A DNA stretch of 64,000 bases from Micromonospora lutea (GCF_016863535.1 NZ_BOPB01000009.1:1-64000); one strand, 5' to 3'; positions 9,058-18,641 are shown, counted from the stretch's first letter. The notes: generated by a model not told the origin, from the sequence alone. Made by a program: numbers and translations.

Positions 9058-12000
9058 ATGCTCGAGAACGAGCCCGAGGGCAGCGAACGAACCGGCGCCA
9101 ACCCGGCCGACGAGACCGCCGGGAACAGTACCGCCGAGACGGCCGGTGAGGTGACCAGCGCGCGCCAGTCACCGGACGCGGTCGAACCGGGCCCGGTCGC
9201 TGACCCGCCGCAGGAGATCGCCGGTGCCGCGAGTGGCACCGCTGACCTGGGTGGCGTCGCCGATCTGAGTGATGTGCCGCCCGTCGAGCCGGCGCCGCGC
9301 CGTCGGACCACCCGCCGCCGGGCCACCTCGGTCAGTCGGCCGGAGCAGACCGACGCGCCGGTGGAGGCGTCCGGCGCCGCGACGGTGGGTGTCGGGGAAT
9401 CGCCCCAGGCCGAGGTCTTCGCCCCGGTCTCCGGTGACCTCGACACCGCGGCGAAGACGCCACGACGTCGTCGTAAGGCCACCGGGCAGAAGGCCGTCGA
9501 GGAGCCCGTGGCCGAGGCAGAGGTCGCCGAGAGCGACGTGGCGCCGCCGGCCAAGGTGACCCGCACCCGTCGCCGGAAGTCGACGGCCCCGGCCGTCGAA
9601 CCGTCCGCCGACGTCACGACCGATCCTTCTGCCCAGGCCGAGCCGCCGCAGTCGCCCGCCGTCGAGGCGGATGCTGGTGTCGCGCCGGCAGCGGGGACCG
9701 ACTTCGGCTCCGCAGCGCTGCCCGCCGAGGGCGTCGCCGACCTGGAACAGGCGGTCGAACCAGCCGAGGACGCCGAGCCGGTGGGATCCGTGGAGCCTGG
9801 GAGTTCGGTCGAGCCGACGGGTGCGGAGGTGACGCCGGCCGAGCCTGAAAGCCGGTCCCGCCGTCGGAAGGCCGCGCTCACCGCGCCCACGGTGTTGTTC
9901 ATGGCCCCGGAAGAGGTGATCGCGGCCCGCGCCGCTGCCGCCCTGGCCGCCGAGGAGGAGCCTGCCGAGGAACCGGCCGAGCCGTCCCGGCGGCGCCGCC
10001 GGAGCCGGCGGGAGACCGAGCCGGCGGTGGCGACCGAGCCCGAGGAGGAACCCATCGCGGAGGCCGAGGAGGCCACCGAGGATGAGGAGGACGACGAGGA
10101 GACCGCAGGCGGTCGGCGTCGCCGTCGCCGGGGTCGTCGGGGCCGAGGTCGGGGCAAGGGCGGCGCCGATGACGGCGATGAGGTCGACGAGAGCGAGGCC
10201 GAGCGGATCGTTCAGGCCGAGACGGACGAGGCCGAGGCCGAATCCGAGTCCGACTCCGAGGAGGGGGACGAGGCCGAGGGCGACGGTATGACCCGTCGAC
10301 GTCGTCGGCGGCGTCGCCGGGGCGCCGGTGACACCGACGGTGCCGCCGACGACGGCGTGCCCACCGTGGTGAAGATCAGGGAGCCGCGCCGGACGGTCGA
10401 CGAGGTGCAGGGAGTCTCCGGCTCGACCCGGCTGGAGGCCAAGCGGCAGCGCCGTCGGGACGGTCGCGAGCAGCGTCGGACCCGACCGCCGATCCTCAGC
10501 GAGTCGGAGTTCCTGGCCCGCCGGGAGGCGGTCGACCGGGTGATGGCGGTGCGCCAACGCGGTGACCGGACCCAGATCGCCGTCCTGGAGGATGGCGTCC
10601 TGGTCGAGCACTACGTCACCCGCAGTTCCTCCGGCACCATGGCCGGCAACGTCTACCTCGGCAAGGTGCAGAACGTGCTGCCGAGCATGGAGGCGGCGTT
10701 CGTCGACATCGGCCGGGGTCGCAACGCGGTCCTGTACGCCGGCGAGGTCAACTGGGACACCACCGGTCTGGAGGGGAGAGCCCGCTCGATCGAGCAGGCA
10801 CTCAAGTCCGGTGACTCGGTGCTGGTGCAGGTCACCAAGGATCCGATCGGGCACAAGGGAGCCCGGTTGACCAGTCACATCGCGCTCTCCGGCCGGCACC
10901 TGGTCTACGTACCCGGTGGCAACGCCTCCGGGATCAGCCGCAAGCTGCCGGACACGGAGCGGAAGCGGCTGCGTGACGCGCTGAAGAAGCTCGTGCCCGA
11001 CGGTGCCGGAGTGATCGTCCGGACCGCGGCCGAGGGCGCCAGTGAGGACGAACTGGCCCGGGACGTCAAGCGGCTCCAGGCGCAGTGGGAGGACATTCAG
11101 GCCAAGGCCGCCGAGGGCGGTGCACCGGTGCTCCTCTACCAGGAGCCGGACCTGGTGATCCGGGTGGTCCGCGACCTGTTCAACGAGGACTTCCGCGAAC
11201 TGGTCATGGAGGGCGACGAGGCGTACGACATGGTCGAGTCGTACCTGACGCACGTGTCGCCGGACCTGGTTGCGCGGCTGCGCCGGCACGTGGGCACCAA
11301 GGACGTCTTCGCCGAGTACCGCATCGACGAGCAGATCCTCAAGGGTCTCGACCGCAAGGTCTTCCTGCCCTCCGGCGGACACCTGGTGATCGACCGGACC
11401 GAGGCGATGACGGTGGTCGACGTGAACACCGGCAAGTACACCGGTGCCGGCGGCAACCTGGAGGAGACGGTCACCCGTAACAACCTGGAGGCGGCTGAGG
11501 AGATCGTCCGGCAGCTGCGGCTGCGGGACATCGGCGGGATTGTCGTGATCGACTTCATCGACATGGTGCTGGAGTCGAACCGGGAACTGGTGCTGCGCCG
11601 GCTGACCGAGTGCCTTGGCCGGGACCGTACCAAGCACCAGGTCACCGAGATCACCTCGCTGGGTCTGGTGCAGATGACCCGGAAGCGGATCGGTGCCGGG
11701 CTGCTGGAGGCGTTCAGCGAGACCTGCGAGTGCTGCAAGGGTCGGGGCCTGGTCATCCACACCGAGCCGGTGCCGGAGAAGCCGCGCTCCGGTGGCCCGG
11801 AGAAGGTCAAGGCGGTCGCCTCGGCCGGTGCTCCGGCGGCCGAGCAGACGAACGGATCCTCCCGGCGCCGCGCGCGCAAGAGTGCCGCCTCGGCGGAGCG
11901 GACCGTGGTGGAGGTCACCGAGAGCGACACCACGAGCAGCACCGACGCCGACCTTCACGACACCATGGGCTACGACCTGTCGCGTTACGAGACAGACACC

Positions 12001-12168
12001 CCGGCGGGGCCGGACATCGTCGACAGCCAGCAGGGCGAGTCGGCACGGCTCGCCGCTCCGGACGACCCGGACGCGCTCGGCGAGGCCGACGAGGAGGAGG
12101 GCGGCGAGAACGGCACCGGTCGGCGTCGTTCCCGTCGCGGAGGCGCACGTCGGCGTACCCGGCCCTGA
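9058..12168 (+). CDS. rne: Ribonuclease E/G
   Basis: 1036 residues from the ATG at 9058, chosen because GGAG lies 7 nt upstream; an in-frame start at 8995 has weaker support. Residues 1 to about 485 are low-complexity, alternating Arg-rich blocks (RRRRR) with acidic blocks (EAEEATEDEEDDEE). The catalytic core follows: S1 RNA-binding start near 500, the DNase I-like active region with VVDVNTGKYTG near 788 and VVIDFIDM near 830, and the Zn-link ETCECCKGRG near 890. The C-terminal tail is again basic and acidic. It is the single-strand endonuclease that starts mRNA decay and matures rRNA. Actinobacterial RNase E carries scaffold regions on both sides of the core. rplU-rpmA-obg follow, the usual order. 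Confidence 0.96.
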   Translation: MLENEPEGSERTGANPADETAGNSTAETAGEVTSARQSPDAVEPGPVADPPQEIAGAASGTADLGGVADLSDVPPVEPAPRRRTTRRRATSVSRPEQTDAPVEASGAATVGVGESPQAEVFAPVSGDLDTAAKTPRRRRKATGQKAVEEPVAEAEVAESDVAPPAKVTRTRRRKSTAPAVEPSADVTTDPSAQAEPPQSPAVEADAGVAPAAGTDFGSAALPAEGVADLEQAVEPAEDAEPVGSVEPGSSVEPTGAEVTPAEPESRSRRRKAALTAPTVLFMAPEEVIAARAAAALAAEEEPAEEPAEPSRRRRRSRRETEPAVATEPEEEPIAEAEEATEDEEDDEETAGGRRRRRRGRRGRGRGKGGADDGDEVDESEAERIVQAETDEAEAESESDSEEGDEAEGDGMTRRRRRRRRRGAGDTDGAADDGVPTVVKIREPRRTVDEVQGVSGSTRLEAKRQRRRDGREQRRTRPPILSESEFLARREAVDRVMAVRQRGDRTQIAVLEDGVLVEHYVTRSSSGTMAGNVYLGKVQNVLPSMEAAFVDIGRGRNAVLYAGEVNWDTTGLEGRARSIEQALKSGDSVLVQVTKDPIGHKGARLTSHIALSGRHLVYVPGGNASGISRKLPDTERKRLRDALKKLVPDGAGVIVRTAAEGASEDELARDVKRLQAQWEDIQAKAAEGGAPVLLYQEPDLVIRVVRDLFNEDFRELVMEGDEAYDMVESYLTHVSPDLVARLRRHVGTKDVFAEYRIDEQILKGLDRKVFLPSGGHLVIDRTEAMTVVDVNTGKYTGAGGNLEETVTRNNLEAAEEIVRQLRLRDIGGIVVIDFIDMVLESNRELVLRRLTECLGRDRTKHQVTEITSLGLVQMTRKRIGAGLLEAFSETCECCKGRGLVIHTEPVPEKPRSGGPEKVKAVASAGAPAAEQTNGSSRRRARKSAASAERTVVEVTESDTTSSTDADLHDTMGYDLSRYETDTPAGPDIVDSQQGESARLAAPDDPDALGEADEEEGGENGTGRRRSRRGGARRRTRP

Positions 12169-12214
12169 CGGCGGTAGAAGCCAGCGCCCGGTGACGGGCA
12201 GATGACGAGCGGCA

Positions 12215-12248
12215 GGCCCGTCCGGTGGTGATGTCCGCCGGGCGGGCC
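12215..12248 (+). terminator. Hairpin terminator after rne
   Basis: GGCCCGTCCGG (12215-12225) pairs with CCGGGCGGGCC (12238-12248) with one G-U pair and a 12-nt loop, 46 nt beyond the rne stop. This probably ends the rne transcript before the lipoprotein gene. Confidence 0.55.
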
Positions 12249-12355
12249 GTCCCGTATCGTCGATGAGCGGTCGCCGCGGCCCGGCCCGGGCACGCTGGCC
12301 TGTCTTCGTGCGTCCGGCACGCGGCGGGTGGACGCGGCCGCCGGAGGAGGAGACG

Positions 12356-12868
12356 ATGCGCCGACCGCTCGCCGTCACCGTGGTCATCGCCGCGCTGTTC
12401 GCCGGCACCGCCTGCTCGGCCGAGCGCCGCGTTGCGGACGAGCCGGCCGCCCCGGTCTCGACGGGCGTGGACGTCACCACCGGCCCGGCGACGCCCAGCC
12501 CCGAACCGGTGGCGACCCCCGCTTCCGGAGCGGCGGGTGGAAACGCCCCACAGGTCTGTGCCGCCGCGCAACAGGCCAGCGGTGACGCGGGCAAGAAGTA
12601 CGTCGAGCAGTTGGCCGCGATGGTCACCGCGACCGGCGCGGGTGACACCGCCGGCGCGGCGGCGGCCGGCAGGCGGGCCGAGGCGGCGCTGTCCGACTGG
12701 GCGAAGGCGCTCGCAGCGCAGGCGACACGCGCCGACGACCAGCAGCTCAAGAAGCTGCTGAGGGAGTTGTCGACCGAGGTCGACCGGCTCGGCACCGACG
12801 TCGAGGCGCTTGAGAGAGCCTCGCTCGACAGGTTGCAGCAGCGCCTCGACCAACTCTGCGCCCGCTGA
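12356..12868 (+). CDS. Small Ala-rich lipoprotein, unknown function
   Basis: 170 residues from the ATG at 12356, directly after the strong site GGAGGAGGAG. The N terminus is a classic lipoprotein signal (MRRPLAVTVVIAALFAGTAC), giving a probable lipidated Cys at residue 20, although the -3 position is not the usual Leu. A Pro/Thr-rich spacer follows, then an Ala-rich helical region (about 65-165) with few hydrophobic patches. One Cys near the middle and one at residue 168 could form a disulfide. No family was recognised. It lies between rne and rplU on the same strand and is probably surface-anchored. Confidence 0.85.
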   Translation: MRRPLAVTVVIAALFAGTACSAERRVADEPAAPVSTGVDVTTGPATPSPEPVATPASGAAGGNAPQVCAAAQQASGDAGKKYVEQLAAMVTATGAGDTAGAAAAGRRAEAALSDWAKALAAQATRADDQQLKKLLRELSTEVDRLGTDVEALERASLDRLQQRLDQLCAR

Positions 12869-13033
12869 CCGTCCGGCCCGGTTTGGGTCCCGGCCCGACC
12901 ATGGCGTACGCTAACCTGCGGCGCACTTTGGTGTGCCGAGTTCCCGCGTGCCCGCGCCGCCGTGCTTCTGCTGCCCGGCGAGCCGCCGTGGGGACGACCG
13001 CCAGCAGCCTCAACGACAGGGAGTCCGCCTCCG

Positions 13034-13348
13034 ATGTACGCGATCGTCAAGACCGGCGGCAAGCAGTACAAGGTCGCCGAGGGCGACGTGATCGAGGTCG
13101 AGAAGCTCACCGGTGCCCCCGGTGACGCGGTGAAGCTCGCCGCGGTGCTCCTCGTCGACGGTGACGACCTGGTGACCGACGCGGCGAAGCTCGCTCAGGT
13201 CGAGGTGTCCGGCGAGATCGCCGCGCACACCAAGGGCCCGAAGATCCGGATCCACAAGTTCAAGAACAAGACCGGCTACCACAAGCGCCAGGGTCACCGC
13301 CAGCCGTTGACCCAGGTCAAGGTGACCGGCATCTCCAGCGGGAAGTAG
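13034..13348 (+). CDS. rplU: 50S ribosomal protein bL21
   Basis: 104 residues, the full length of the family, starting [14 protein letters not shown], the universal N terminus of bL21. An in-frame upstream GTG at 12962 is rejected because it would add a non-conserved tail. The C-terminal [16 protein letters not shown] signature is intact. The protein binds 23S rRNA in the large subunit. It is 11 nt from rpmA, and obg follows, the standard rplU-rpmA-obg order. A TACGCT element near 12906 is a candidate -10. Confidence 0.98.
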   Translation: MYAIVKTGGKQYKVAEGDVIEVEKLTGAPGDAVKLAAVLLVDGDDLVTDAAKLAQVEVSGEIAAHTKGPKIRIHKFKNKTGYHKRQGHRQPLTQVKVTGISSGK

Positions 13349-13359
13349 GTCGTCCTCCA

Positions 13360-13614
13360 ATGGCTCACAAAAAGGGTGCGTCCAGCTCGCGTAACGGTCG
13401 TGACTCCGCGGCCCAGCGACTCGGCGTGAAGCGCTTCGGTGGTCAGGTCGTCAGCGCGGGTGAGATCCTCATCCGTCAGCGTGGCACCAAGTTCCACCCC
13501 GGTGACCTGGTTGGCCGCGGCGGAGACGACACGCTCTTCGCGCTGGCCGCCGGTGCGGTCCAGTTCGGCACCAGGCGCGGTCGCAAGACCGTCAGCATCG
13601 TGCCGCAGCAGTAG
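13360..13614 (+). CDS. rpmA: 50S ribosomal protein bL27
   Basis: 84 residues starting [20 protein letters not shown], the diagnostic bL27 N terminus that reaches towards the peptidyl-transferase centre, followed by LGVKRFGGQ and [10 protein letters not shown]. No N-terminal cleavage extension like that of Firmicutes is present. It is co-transcribed with rplU 11 nt upstream and is followed by a hairpin terminator before obg. Confidence 0.98.
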   Translation: MAHKKGASSSRNGRDSAAQRLGVKRFGGQVVSAGEILIRQRGTKFHPGDLVGRGGDDTLFALAAGAVQFGTRRGRKTVSIVPQQ

Positions 13615-13625
13615 CTCTCCGGCGT

Positions 13626-13660
13626 AAGCGGGCCGTGGACCTGATGTCCCCGGCCCGCTT
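13626..13660 (+). terminator. Hairpin terminator after rpmA
   Basis: AAGCGGGCCG (13626-13635) pairs perfectly with CGGCCCGCTT (13651-13660). The 15-nt interval holds a nested GGAC/GTCC stem, and CGTCTTTTCT follows. This is one of the few sites here with a T-rich tail, so termination or attenuation before obg is likely. Confidence 0.8.
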
Positions 13661-13705
13661 CGTCTTTTCTCGTGCGGGGCGGGACCCTGCTGGAAGGATT
13701 ACGGC

Positions 13706-15157
13706 GTGACAACGTTCGTTGACCGGGTCGTCCTGCACCTGCAGGCCGGCGACGGCGGGCACGGCTGTGTCTCGATCCACCGGGAGAAGTTCAAGCCGTT
13801 CGGTGGCCCGGACGGCGGCAACGGCGGGCACGGCGGCAGCGTCTCCCTGGTGGTGGACCCGCAGGTGCACACACTGCTCGACTTCCACTTCCGTCCGCAC
13901 GTCAAGGCGGAGAACGGGCGGGGCGGCGCGGGATCGAACCGGGACGGCGGAAACGGCGCCGACCTGGTGCTCAAGGTGCCGGACGGGACGGTCGTGCAGA
14001 CCACCGATGGCACCGTGCTGGCCGACATGGTCGGTGCCGGCACCACCTTCGAGGTGGCCCGGGGTGGCCGGGGTGGCCGGGGCAACGCCTCACTGGCCAA
14101 CGCGCGCCGCAAGGCGCCCGGCTTCGCCGAGCTGGGTGAGCCGGGCGAGCAACTGGACGTGGTGCTGGAGCTGAAGAGCGTCGCCGACGTCGGTCTGGTG
14201 GGCTTCCCGTCGGCCGGGAAGTCGTCGCTCATCTCGGTGATCTCCGCTGCCAAGCCGAAGATCGCCGACTACCCGTTCACCACGTTGGTGCCGAACCTCG
14301 GCGTCGTCCGGCTCGACAACCACACCTTCACCGTCGCCGACGTGCCCGGGCTGATCCCGGGCGCTGCCACCGGCAAAGGGCTGGGGTTGGAGTTCCTCCG
14401 GCACGTCGAGCGCTGTGCCGTGCTGGTGCACGTCGTCGACACCGCCACGCTGGAGCCGGGGCGGGACCCGTTGGCCGACATCGACACCATCGAGGCGGAG
14501 CTGGCCGAGTACGGCGGGTTGGCCGACCGGCCTCGGCTGGTCGCGCTGAACAAGGTCGACGTGCCGGACGGTCGCGACCTCGCCGAGATCGTCCGACCCG
14601 ACCTGGAAGCGCGTGACCTGCGGGTCTTCGAGGTCTCCGCAGCTACCCGGGAAGGGCTCAAGGAACTCACGTACGCGATGGCGGAGCTGGTGGAACAGTC
14701 GCGTGCCGCGACGCCGTCGGCCGAACCGACCCGGGTCGTGATCCGACCGAAGGCGGTCGACGACGCCGGCTTCACCATCGAGGCCGAGGCTGACGGCTCC
14801 TACACCGTGCGCGGTACCCGACCTCAGCGCTGGGTGCGTCAGACGAACTTCGACAATGACGAGGCGGTCGGCTACCTCGCCGACCGGCTGGCCCGTCTCG
14901 GCGTCGAGGAGCAGTTGGTCAAGGCGGGTGCCCAGCCCGGCGACCTGGTTCGCATCGCCGAGCGGGAGTTCGACTGGCAGCCGACCCTCTACGCCGGTGC
15001 CGAGTTCGTCCCGGGTGCCCGGGGTCGTGACGTCCGCTTGGAGGAGAAGCCGACCCGGGCCAGTGCGGCCGAGCGTCTCGCGGCCCGCAAGGCACGGCGG
15101 CAGCGACCGGCCGACGAGATCGCGCCGACGTCCGACGACGGCAACGACGCCGAGTAG
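13706..15157 (+). CDS. obg: Obg/CgtA GTPase
   Basis: 483 residues from the GTG at 13706. Residues 1-158 form the Gly-rich Obg fold ([27 protein letters not shown]). The G domain follows with the P-loop GFPSAGKSS near 166, DVPGLIPGA, and NKVDVPDG. The C-terminal OCT domain lies at about 345-425 and ends in a basic tail (AARKARRQR). Obg couples large-subunit assembly to GTP and stress signals, and in actinomycetes it influences the onset of development. The site GGAAGGAT precedes the start. The gene sits downstream of the rpmA terminator and may have its own promoter. Confidence 0.97.
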   Translation: MTTFVDRVVLHLQAGDGGHGCVSIHREKFKPFGGPDGGNGGHGGSVSLVVDPQVHTLLDFHFRPHVKAENGRGGAGSNRDGGNGADLVLKVPDGTVVQTTDGTVLADMVGAGTTFEVARGGRGGRGNASLANARRKAPGFAELGEPGEQLDVVLELKSVADVGLVGFPSAGKSSLISVISAAKPKIADYPFTTLVPNLGVVRLDNHTFTVADVPGLIPGAATGKGLGLEFLRHVERCAVLVHVVDTATLEPGRDPLADIDTIEAELAEYGGLADRPRLVALNKVDVPDGRDLAEIVRPDLEARDLRVFEVSAATREGLKELTYAMAELVEQSRAATPSAEPTRVVIRPKAVDDAGFTIEAEADGSYTVRGTRPQRWVRQTNFDNDEAVGYLADRLARLGVEEQLVKAGAQPGDLVRIAEREFDWQPTLYAGAEFVPGARGRDVRLEEKPTRASAAERLAARKARRQRPADEIAPTSDDGNDAE

Positions 15158-15191
15158 CTCGATGGGCCGCTGGGTGAAGCGGTCGGAATGA

Positions 15192-15671
15192 TCACGGTCG
15201 GTCGAACGGCCGGTCGAGGCGACCGTCGCTGCCACCGGCCCGCGCCGACAGTAGCAGCCCGAGCAGAATCATCCCGAGGCCCAGTCCCAGGTGCAGCCAG
15301 TTGTCCGCGTCGTTGAGCGGGACGAAGTTCGCGGTGCTCTCCTCGCCGACGGCCAGACCGTAGATCCACAACCCGAGATAGAGCACACCACCTCCCACGA
15401 GGTAGACGCGGGCACCGGCCACGGTGCGGGCCAGCAGCAGCCCGGCCACACCGAAGCCGAGATGCAGCAGGTTGTGCAGGACCGAGACCTGGAACACACC
15501 GAGGAGCCGGGCCTCGGAGTGGTGACCGGCGAAGGTCATGCCGCCGTAGCCGGTGGTGATGCCGGGCACGAACCCGAGGACCCCGATCAGCAGGAACACT
15601 CCCGCCACGACCAGGGCGGCGAGCTGGACCCGGGTTCGTGTGGCCCGGCCGCCGACTGACCGACGCGCCAT
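15192..15671 (-). CDS. DUF4383 membrane protein
   Basis: 159 residues from the ATG at 15671, which follows the very strong site GGAGGTG; a longer reading frame upstream has no such support. There are four hydrophobic helices (about 15-35, 57-77, 83-105, 124-144) and the HNLLHLGFGVAGLLLAR block typical of DUF4383. The function of the family is unknown; members are common in actinobacteria near stress genes. It converges with obg, whose stop is 34 nt away, and diverges from the 15909 operon. Confidence 0.9.
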   Translation of the reverse strand: MARRSVGGRATRTRVQLAALVVAGVFLLIGVLGFVPGITTGYGGMTFAGHHSEARLLGVFQVSVLHNLLHLGFGVAGLLLARTVAGARVYLVGGGVLYLGLWIYGLAVGEESTANFVPLNDADNWLHLGLGLGMILLGLLLSARAGGSDGRLDRPFDRP

Positions 15672-15908
15672 CGATGTCACCTCCGTGGATCGCGGGACCG
15701 ACCTCGCGACGGTCTGACAGGTAGACGGCCACGCTTCGTGACGTGAGTCGTCCCGCCGATCCTTCATCTTGTCGTCCGGTCCGGTAGTCCCGCAGAGAAA
15801 TCCAGGATCGAGCATGGGAGGCCGATCGCAGGGTAGGTCAATCAGCGGCGGCGACATCGTCGGCCGCACCCCCAACACCCGCGACGATCCCGCAGCGGAA
15901 GGGACATC

Positions 15909-16676
15909 ATGACCTACGATCTGTCATCCACCCCCAGGACTCACGAGCCCGATTCGACGAACGGCAGCGGCGTCCGCGAACAGGCCCGCCAGGTCGGCTC
16001 GGAGGCCGTGCACGCCGGTGGAGCGGTGGCCGAGACTGCCCGTGAGCAGGGTCGGGAGGTTGGCCGGGAGACCGCCCGCCAGGCCCGCGACCTGTACGGC
16101 GAGGCTCGTACGCAACTCGCCGGTCAAGCCGGGGAGCAGCAGCGACGTGCCGCCGGTGGCCTGCGCTCGCTGGCCGACGAGATGCGTTCGATGGCCGACA
16201 ACGGAGGCCAGGCCGGCCCGGTGAGCGAACTCGCCCGTCAGGCGTCCGACCGGGTACACGGTGTGGCTGGCTGGCTGGAGCAGCGCGAACCCGGCGACCT
16301 GCTCACCGAGGTACGCGACTACGCACGCCGCAACCCTGGCACCTTCCTGGTCGGCGCGGCCCTGCTCGGTGTGGTCGCCGGCCGGCTCACCCGCAACCTC
16401 TCCGGGAGTGGCGACGACCGTCCCGGCCATGCCTCCACCGATGACCCGTACGGCGACCCCGACCGGACCATGGCCCTGCCGACGCAGGCTCCGCCGCCCG
16501 CGTCGCCCGTCGGGTCGGCGGGTCTGTCCGCTGCGGGCAACCCCGACCCGCGTGCCGAACCTACCGGCTTCCAGCCGATCGACGAGAACCCCTCTGGCAC
16601 CGGCACGCCGCTGCCTCCGGTGGACCGGACCGACCCGCTGCCGGGTATGCCGTCGAGCGGAGCCACGCGCCCATGA
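15909..16676 (+). CDS. Ala/Gln/Arg-rich membrane-anchored protein of the holin-DUF3618 operon
   Basis: 255 residues. The N-terminal ~130 residues are charged and helical, with repeats such as AETAREQGREVGRETARQAR that look like an amphipathic coiled coil. One hydrophobic helix follows (TFLVGAALLGVVAGRL, about 148-163), then a disordered Pro-rich tail. GGAAGGGAC precedes the ATG. The stop overlaps an ATGA at 16673-16676, and the next gene starts at 16709. No catalytic motif is visible. The arrangement with a holin-like protein and DUF3618 recurs in actinobacteria; an envelope-stabilising role is inference. Confidence 0.85.
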   Translation: MTYDLSSTPRTHEPDSTNGSGVREQARQVGSEAVHAGGAVAETAREQGREVGRETARQARDLYGEARTQLAGQAGEQQRRAAGGLRSLADEMRSMADNGGQAGPVSELARQASDRVHGVAGWLEQREPGDLLTEVRDYARRNPGTFLVGAALLGVVAGRLTRNLSGSGDDRPGHASTDDPYGDPDRTMALPTQAPPPASPVGSAGLSAAGNPDPRAEPTGFQPIDENPSGTGTPLPPVDRTDPLPGMPSSGATRP

Positions 16677-16708
16677 GAACCCCTGATCATCCGAAGGGAG
16701 GCGACGGC

Positions 16709-17164
16709 ATGACCGTGCCGACGCACGGTTCCGGAGCGGACGCTCGGAACCATCACCCGCCCTCCGCAGAGGAGGTTCGGGGCAGCTCCATCGGTGAGCT
16801 GATGCGCCAGGTCACCAGCGATCTGTCGACGCTGATGCGGCAGGAGGTGGAGCTGGCGAAGGCCGAGATCCGCCAGGAGGGGAAGAAGGCGGGCAAGGCC
16901 GCCGGCCTGTTCGGCGGTGCCGGCTTCGGTGCGTACATGGTCGCCCTGTTTCTCTCCCTGGCGCTCTGGGCCGGCCTGTCCAACGTGATGGACGCCGGTT
17001 GGGCGGCGCTGATCGTGGCCATCATCTGGGCGACGATCGCGGCGCTGCTCTACACGATGGGCCGCCGGAATGCGGAGCGCATCCGCGGGCTCAAGCAGAC
17101 CAACGAAACCGTGCAGCGCATCCCCGACGCGCTCAAGCCACATCCGGAGGGAGTGACCCGATGA
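16709..17164 (+). CDS. Phage-holin-family (Phage_holin_3_6-like) membrane protein
   Basis: 151 residues from the ATG at 16709, preceded by GGGAGG. The in-frame ATG at 16673 overlaps the previous stop but lacks this site. An amphipathic N-terminal segment (SIGELMRQVTSDLSTLMRQE) precedes two membrane helices (AGFGAYMVALFLSLALWAGL and AALIVAIIWATIAALLYTM), the actinobacterial putative holin architecture. Despite the family name there is no phage context, so a chromosomal envelope role is more likely than lysis. Its stop overlaps the next start in an ATGA at 17161-17164, indicating translational coupling. Confidence 0.9.
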   Translation: MTVPTHGSGADARNHHPPSAEEVRGSSIGELMRQVTSDLSTLMRQEVELAKAEIRQEGKKAGKAAGLFGGAGFGAYMVALFLSLALWAGLSNVMDAGWAALIVAIIWATIAALLYTMGRRNAERIRGLKQTNETVQRIPDALKPHPEGVTR

Positions 17165-17808
17165 GCACTGACCCCGCCCAGATCCGTCGGGAGATCGAAG
17201 TCACCCGCGACAACCTGAGTTCTGATGTGGACGCCCTGGCGTACAAGGTCAGCCCGGGCCGCATCGTCGATGATCGAAAGCAGCGGGTGCGTACCGCGTT
17301 GCAGAATGTGAGGGACACGGTAATGGGAACCGCATCCGATCTCGGCCAGCAGACCAGCCGGAGTGCCCATTCGGCCGGCGATCGTGCCGCCGCGACCGCG
17401 TCCGCGGTCGGCGACGCCGCGCACTCGGCCGCCTCGGCCGTCGGTGACGCGGCACATCGCGCCCCGCAGCTCATCCGGCGCAAGTCCGAGGGAAACCCAC
17501 TGGCTGCCGGCCTCATCGCCTTCGGCGTCGGCATGCTCGTCTCCTCGCTCATCCCGCCCACCCAGCGTGAGCAGCAACTGGCCACCCAGGCCCGGGAGAA
17601 GGCCGGTGAGCATGGTTCGGCGGTGACCGAGAAGCTGAGCCAGGTGGCGAGCGAGATGAAGGAGGAACTGCGCGAGCCGGCGCAACAGGCTGCTGAGTCG
17701 GTGAAGGCCACCGCGCAGGACGCCGTGCAGACCGTGACCGACGACACGCGGTCTGCGGCTCACGACGTGAAGGGCCAGGTAGAGCACTCCCGGGACCACG
17801 TGCGCTGA
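17161..17808 (+). CDS. DUF3618 domain protein
   Basis: 215 residues. The N-terminal DUF3618 signature is clear: DPAQIRREIEVTRDNLSSDV followed by DALAYKVSPGRIV. An Ala/Ser-rich amphipathic helix region follows (about 65-105). One membrane helix (PLAAGLIAFGVGMLVSSLIP, about 112-131) and a long charged helical tail with Ala/Glu/Lys repeats complete it. The start overlaps the holin-like gene stop. It is the third member of the 15909-17808 operon; a hairpin at 17880-17919 closes the unit. The function is unknown; resemblance to LEA-like or apolipoprotein-like amphipathic helices is only compositional. Confidence 0.9.
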   Translation: MSTDPAQIRREIEVTRDNLSSDVDALAYKVSPGRIVDDRKQRVRTALQNVRDTVMGTASDLGQQTSRSAHSAGDRAAATASAVGDAAHSAASAVGDAAHRAPQLIRRKSEGNPLAAGLIAFGVGMLVSSLIPPTQREQQLATQAREKAGEHGSAVTEKLSQVASEMKEELREPAQQAAESVKATAQDAVQTVTDDTRSAAHDVKGQVEHSRDHVR

Positions 17809-17879
17809 CCGGGCAGCACCCTCAGCCGGTGGTCGCGGGTCCGTCCCGCGCACCGAAAGCGGCGTCGGTGTCAGCCAGA

Positions 17880-17919
17880 CGAGGGCTCTTCCTCGGGCAA
17901 CCCGATGGAGGAGCCCTCG
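17880..17919 (+). terminator. Hairpin after the DUF3618 operon
   Basis: CGAGGGCTC (17880-17888) pairs perfectly with GAGCCCTCG (17911-17919) across a 22-nt loop, 71 nt after the DUF3618 stop and before the next start at 18006. It probably ends or attenuates the operon. Confidence 0.6.
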
Positions 17920-18005
17920 CTGTCATCCCGTTTCGGGGCTGCCATGCCGGGTAGCGCCTCCAACGGCGGTCGGGCAACCGGCCGCCCAGGGCGGAGGAGG
18001 GCGCG

Positions 18006-18641
18006 ATGAGGAGCAACGCAACGAGGCTGGCTGCGGTGGGTGCCGCGACCGTGACCGCGATCGGCGTCGGCCGTGCGGTACGTCGACGACGGCGGCGGCA
18101 TCAGCCCCACCGGGAGGACGGCTGGTATGTGGTCCGGCGCGGGGTGACGGTCGACCGGCCGGTCGAAGCGGTGATCGGCTTCTGGAGGGAACGCGAGCGG
18201 CTCGACCGTGCCCTGGCCGAGCGGGCGACCCTGGAGCAGATCGACGGAAACCGGTGGCGGTGCGTGTCGCGCGATCCGGACAGCGGCGACACCGAATGGC
18301 AGGCCGAGATCACCGTGACCGGTCCGGGCCGGTTGCGTTGGCAGGTCATCGGCGGTCCGAAGCAGCAGGGCACGGTGGAACTGGCGCCCGCACCACAGGG
18401 CCGAGGTACGGAGATCCGCGCGGAGCTGAGGTACCGCTCCGGCCCGCTGCGCCGGGCTCTCGGCCTGGCCAGCGGTGACGAGCCTGACCTGCGGCTGCGG
18501 GACACGCTGCGCCGGGTCAAGTCGCTGATCGAGTGCGGTCAGGTCGTCGAGACCCGGCGGGACCCGTCCGGACGGAGTCGGGCACAGGAACGCACCACCG
18601 ACGAGATCCGGGAGCGGCTGGCGATGGGAGGTCGGGCGTGA
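18006..18641 (+). CDS. SRPBCC-fold (polyketide cyclase/dehydrase-like) protein
   Basis: 211 residues. An N-terminal hydrophobic segment (LAAVGAATVTAIGVG) is followed by an Arg cluster (RRRRRR), an inside-positive membrane anchor. Residues ~38-180 show the START/SRPBCC pattern: VRRGVTVDRPVEAVIGFWRE, a DTEWQAEITVTGPG strand pair, and a long C-terminal helix (DLRLRDTLRRVKSLIECG). The fold usually binds a small lipid-like ligand; the ligand is unknown. GGAGGAGGG precedes the ATG. The stop overlaps the dehydrogenase start (GTGA 18638-18641), so the two are translated together. Confidence 0.85.
   Translation: MRSNATRLAAVGAATVTAIGVGRAVRRRRRRHQPHREDGWYVVRRGVTVDRPVEAVIGFWRERERLDRALAERATLEQIDGNRWRCVSRDPDSGDTEWQAEITVTGPGRLRWQVIGGPKQQGTVELAPAPQGRGTEIRAELRYRSGPLRRALGLASGDEPDLRLRDTLRRVKSLIECGQVVETRRDPSGRSRAQERTTDEIRERLAMGGRA

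Noticed and set aside
9169..13110. 1313-codon open frame on the minus strand
   Set aside because: Antisense of rne, the lipoprotein gene and rplU; composition follows the complement of the rne low-complexity region.
16709..17164. Prophage remnant because of the holin family name
   Set aside because: No other phage genes, integrase or attachment sites; the operon has chromosomal envelope-type partners.
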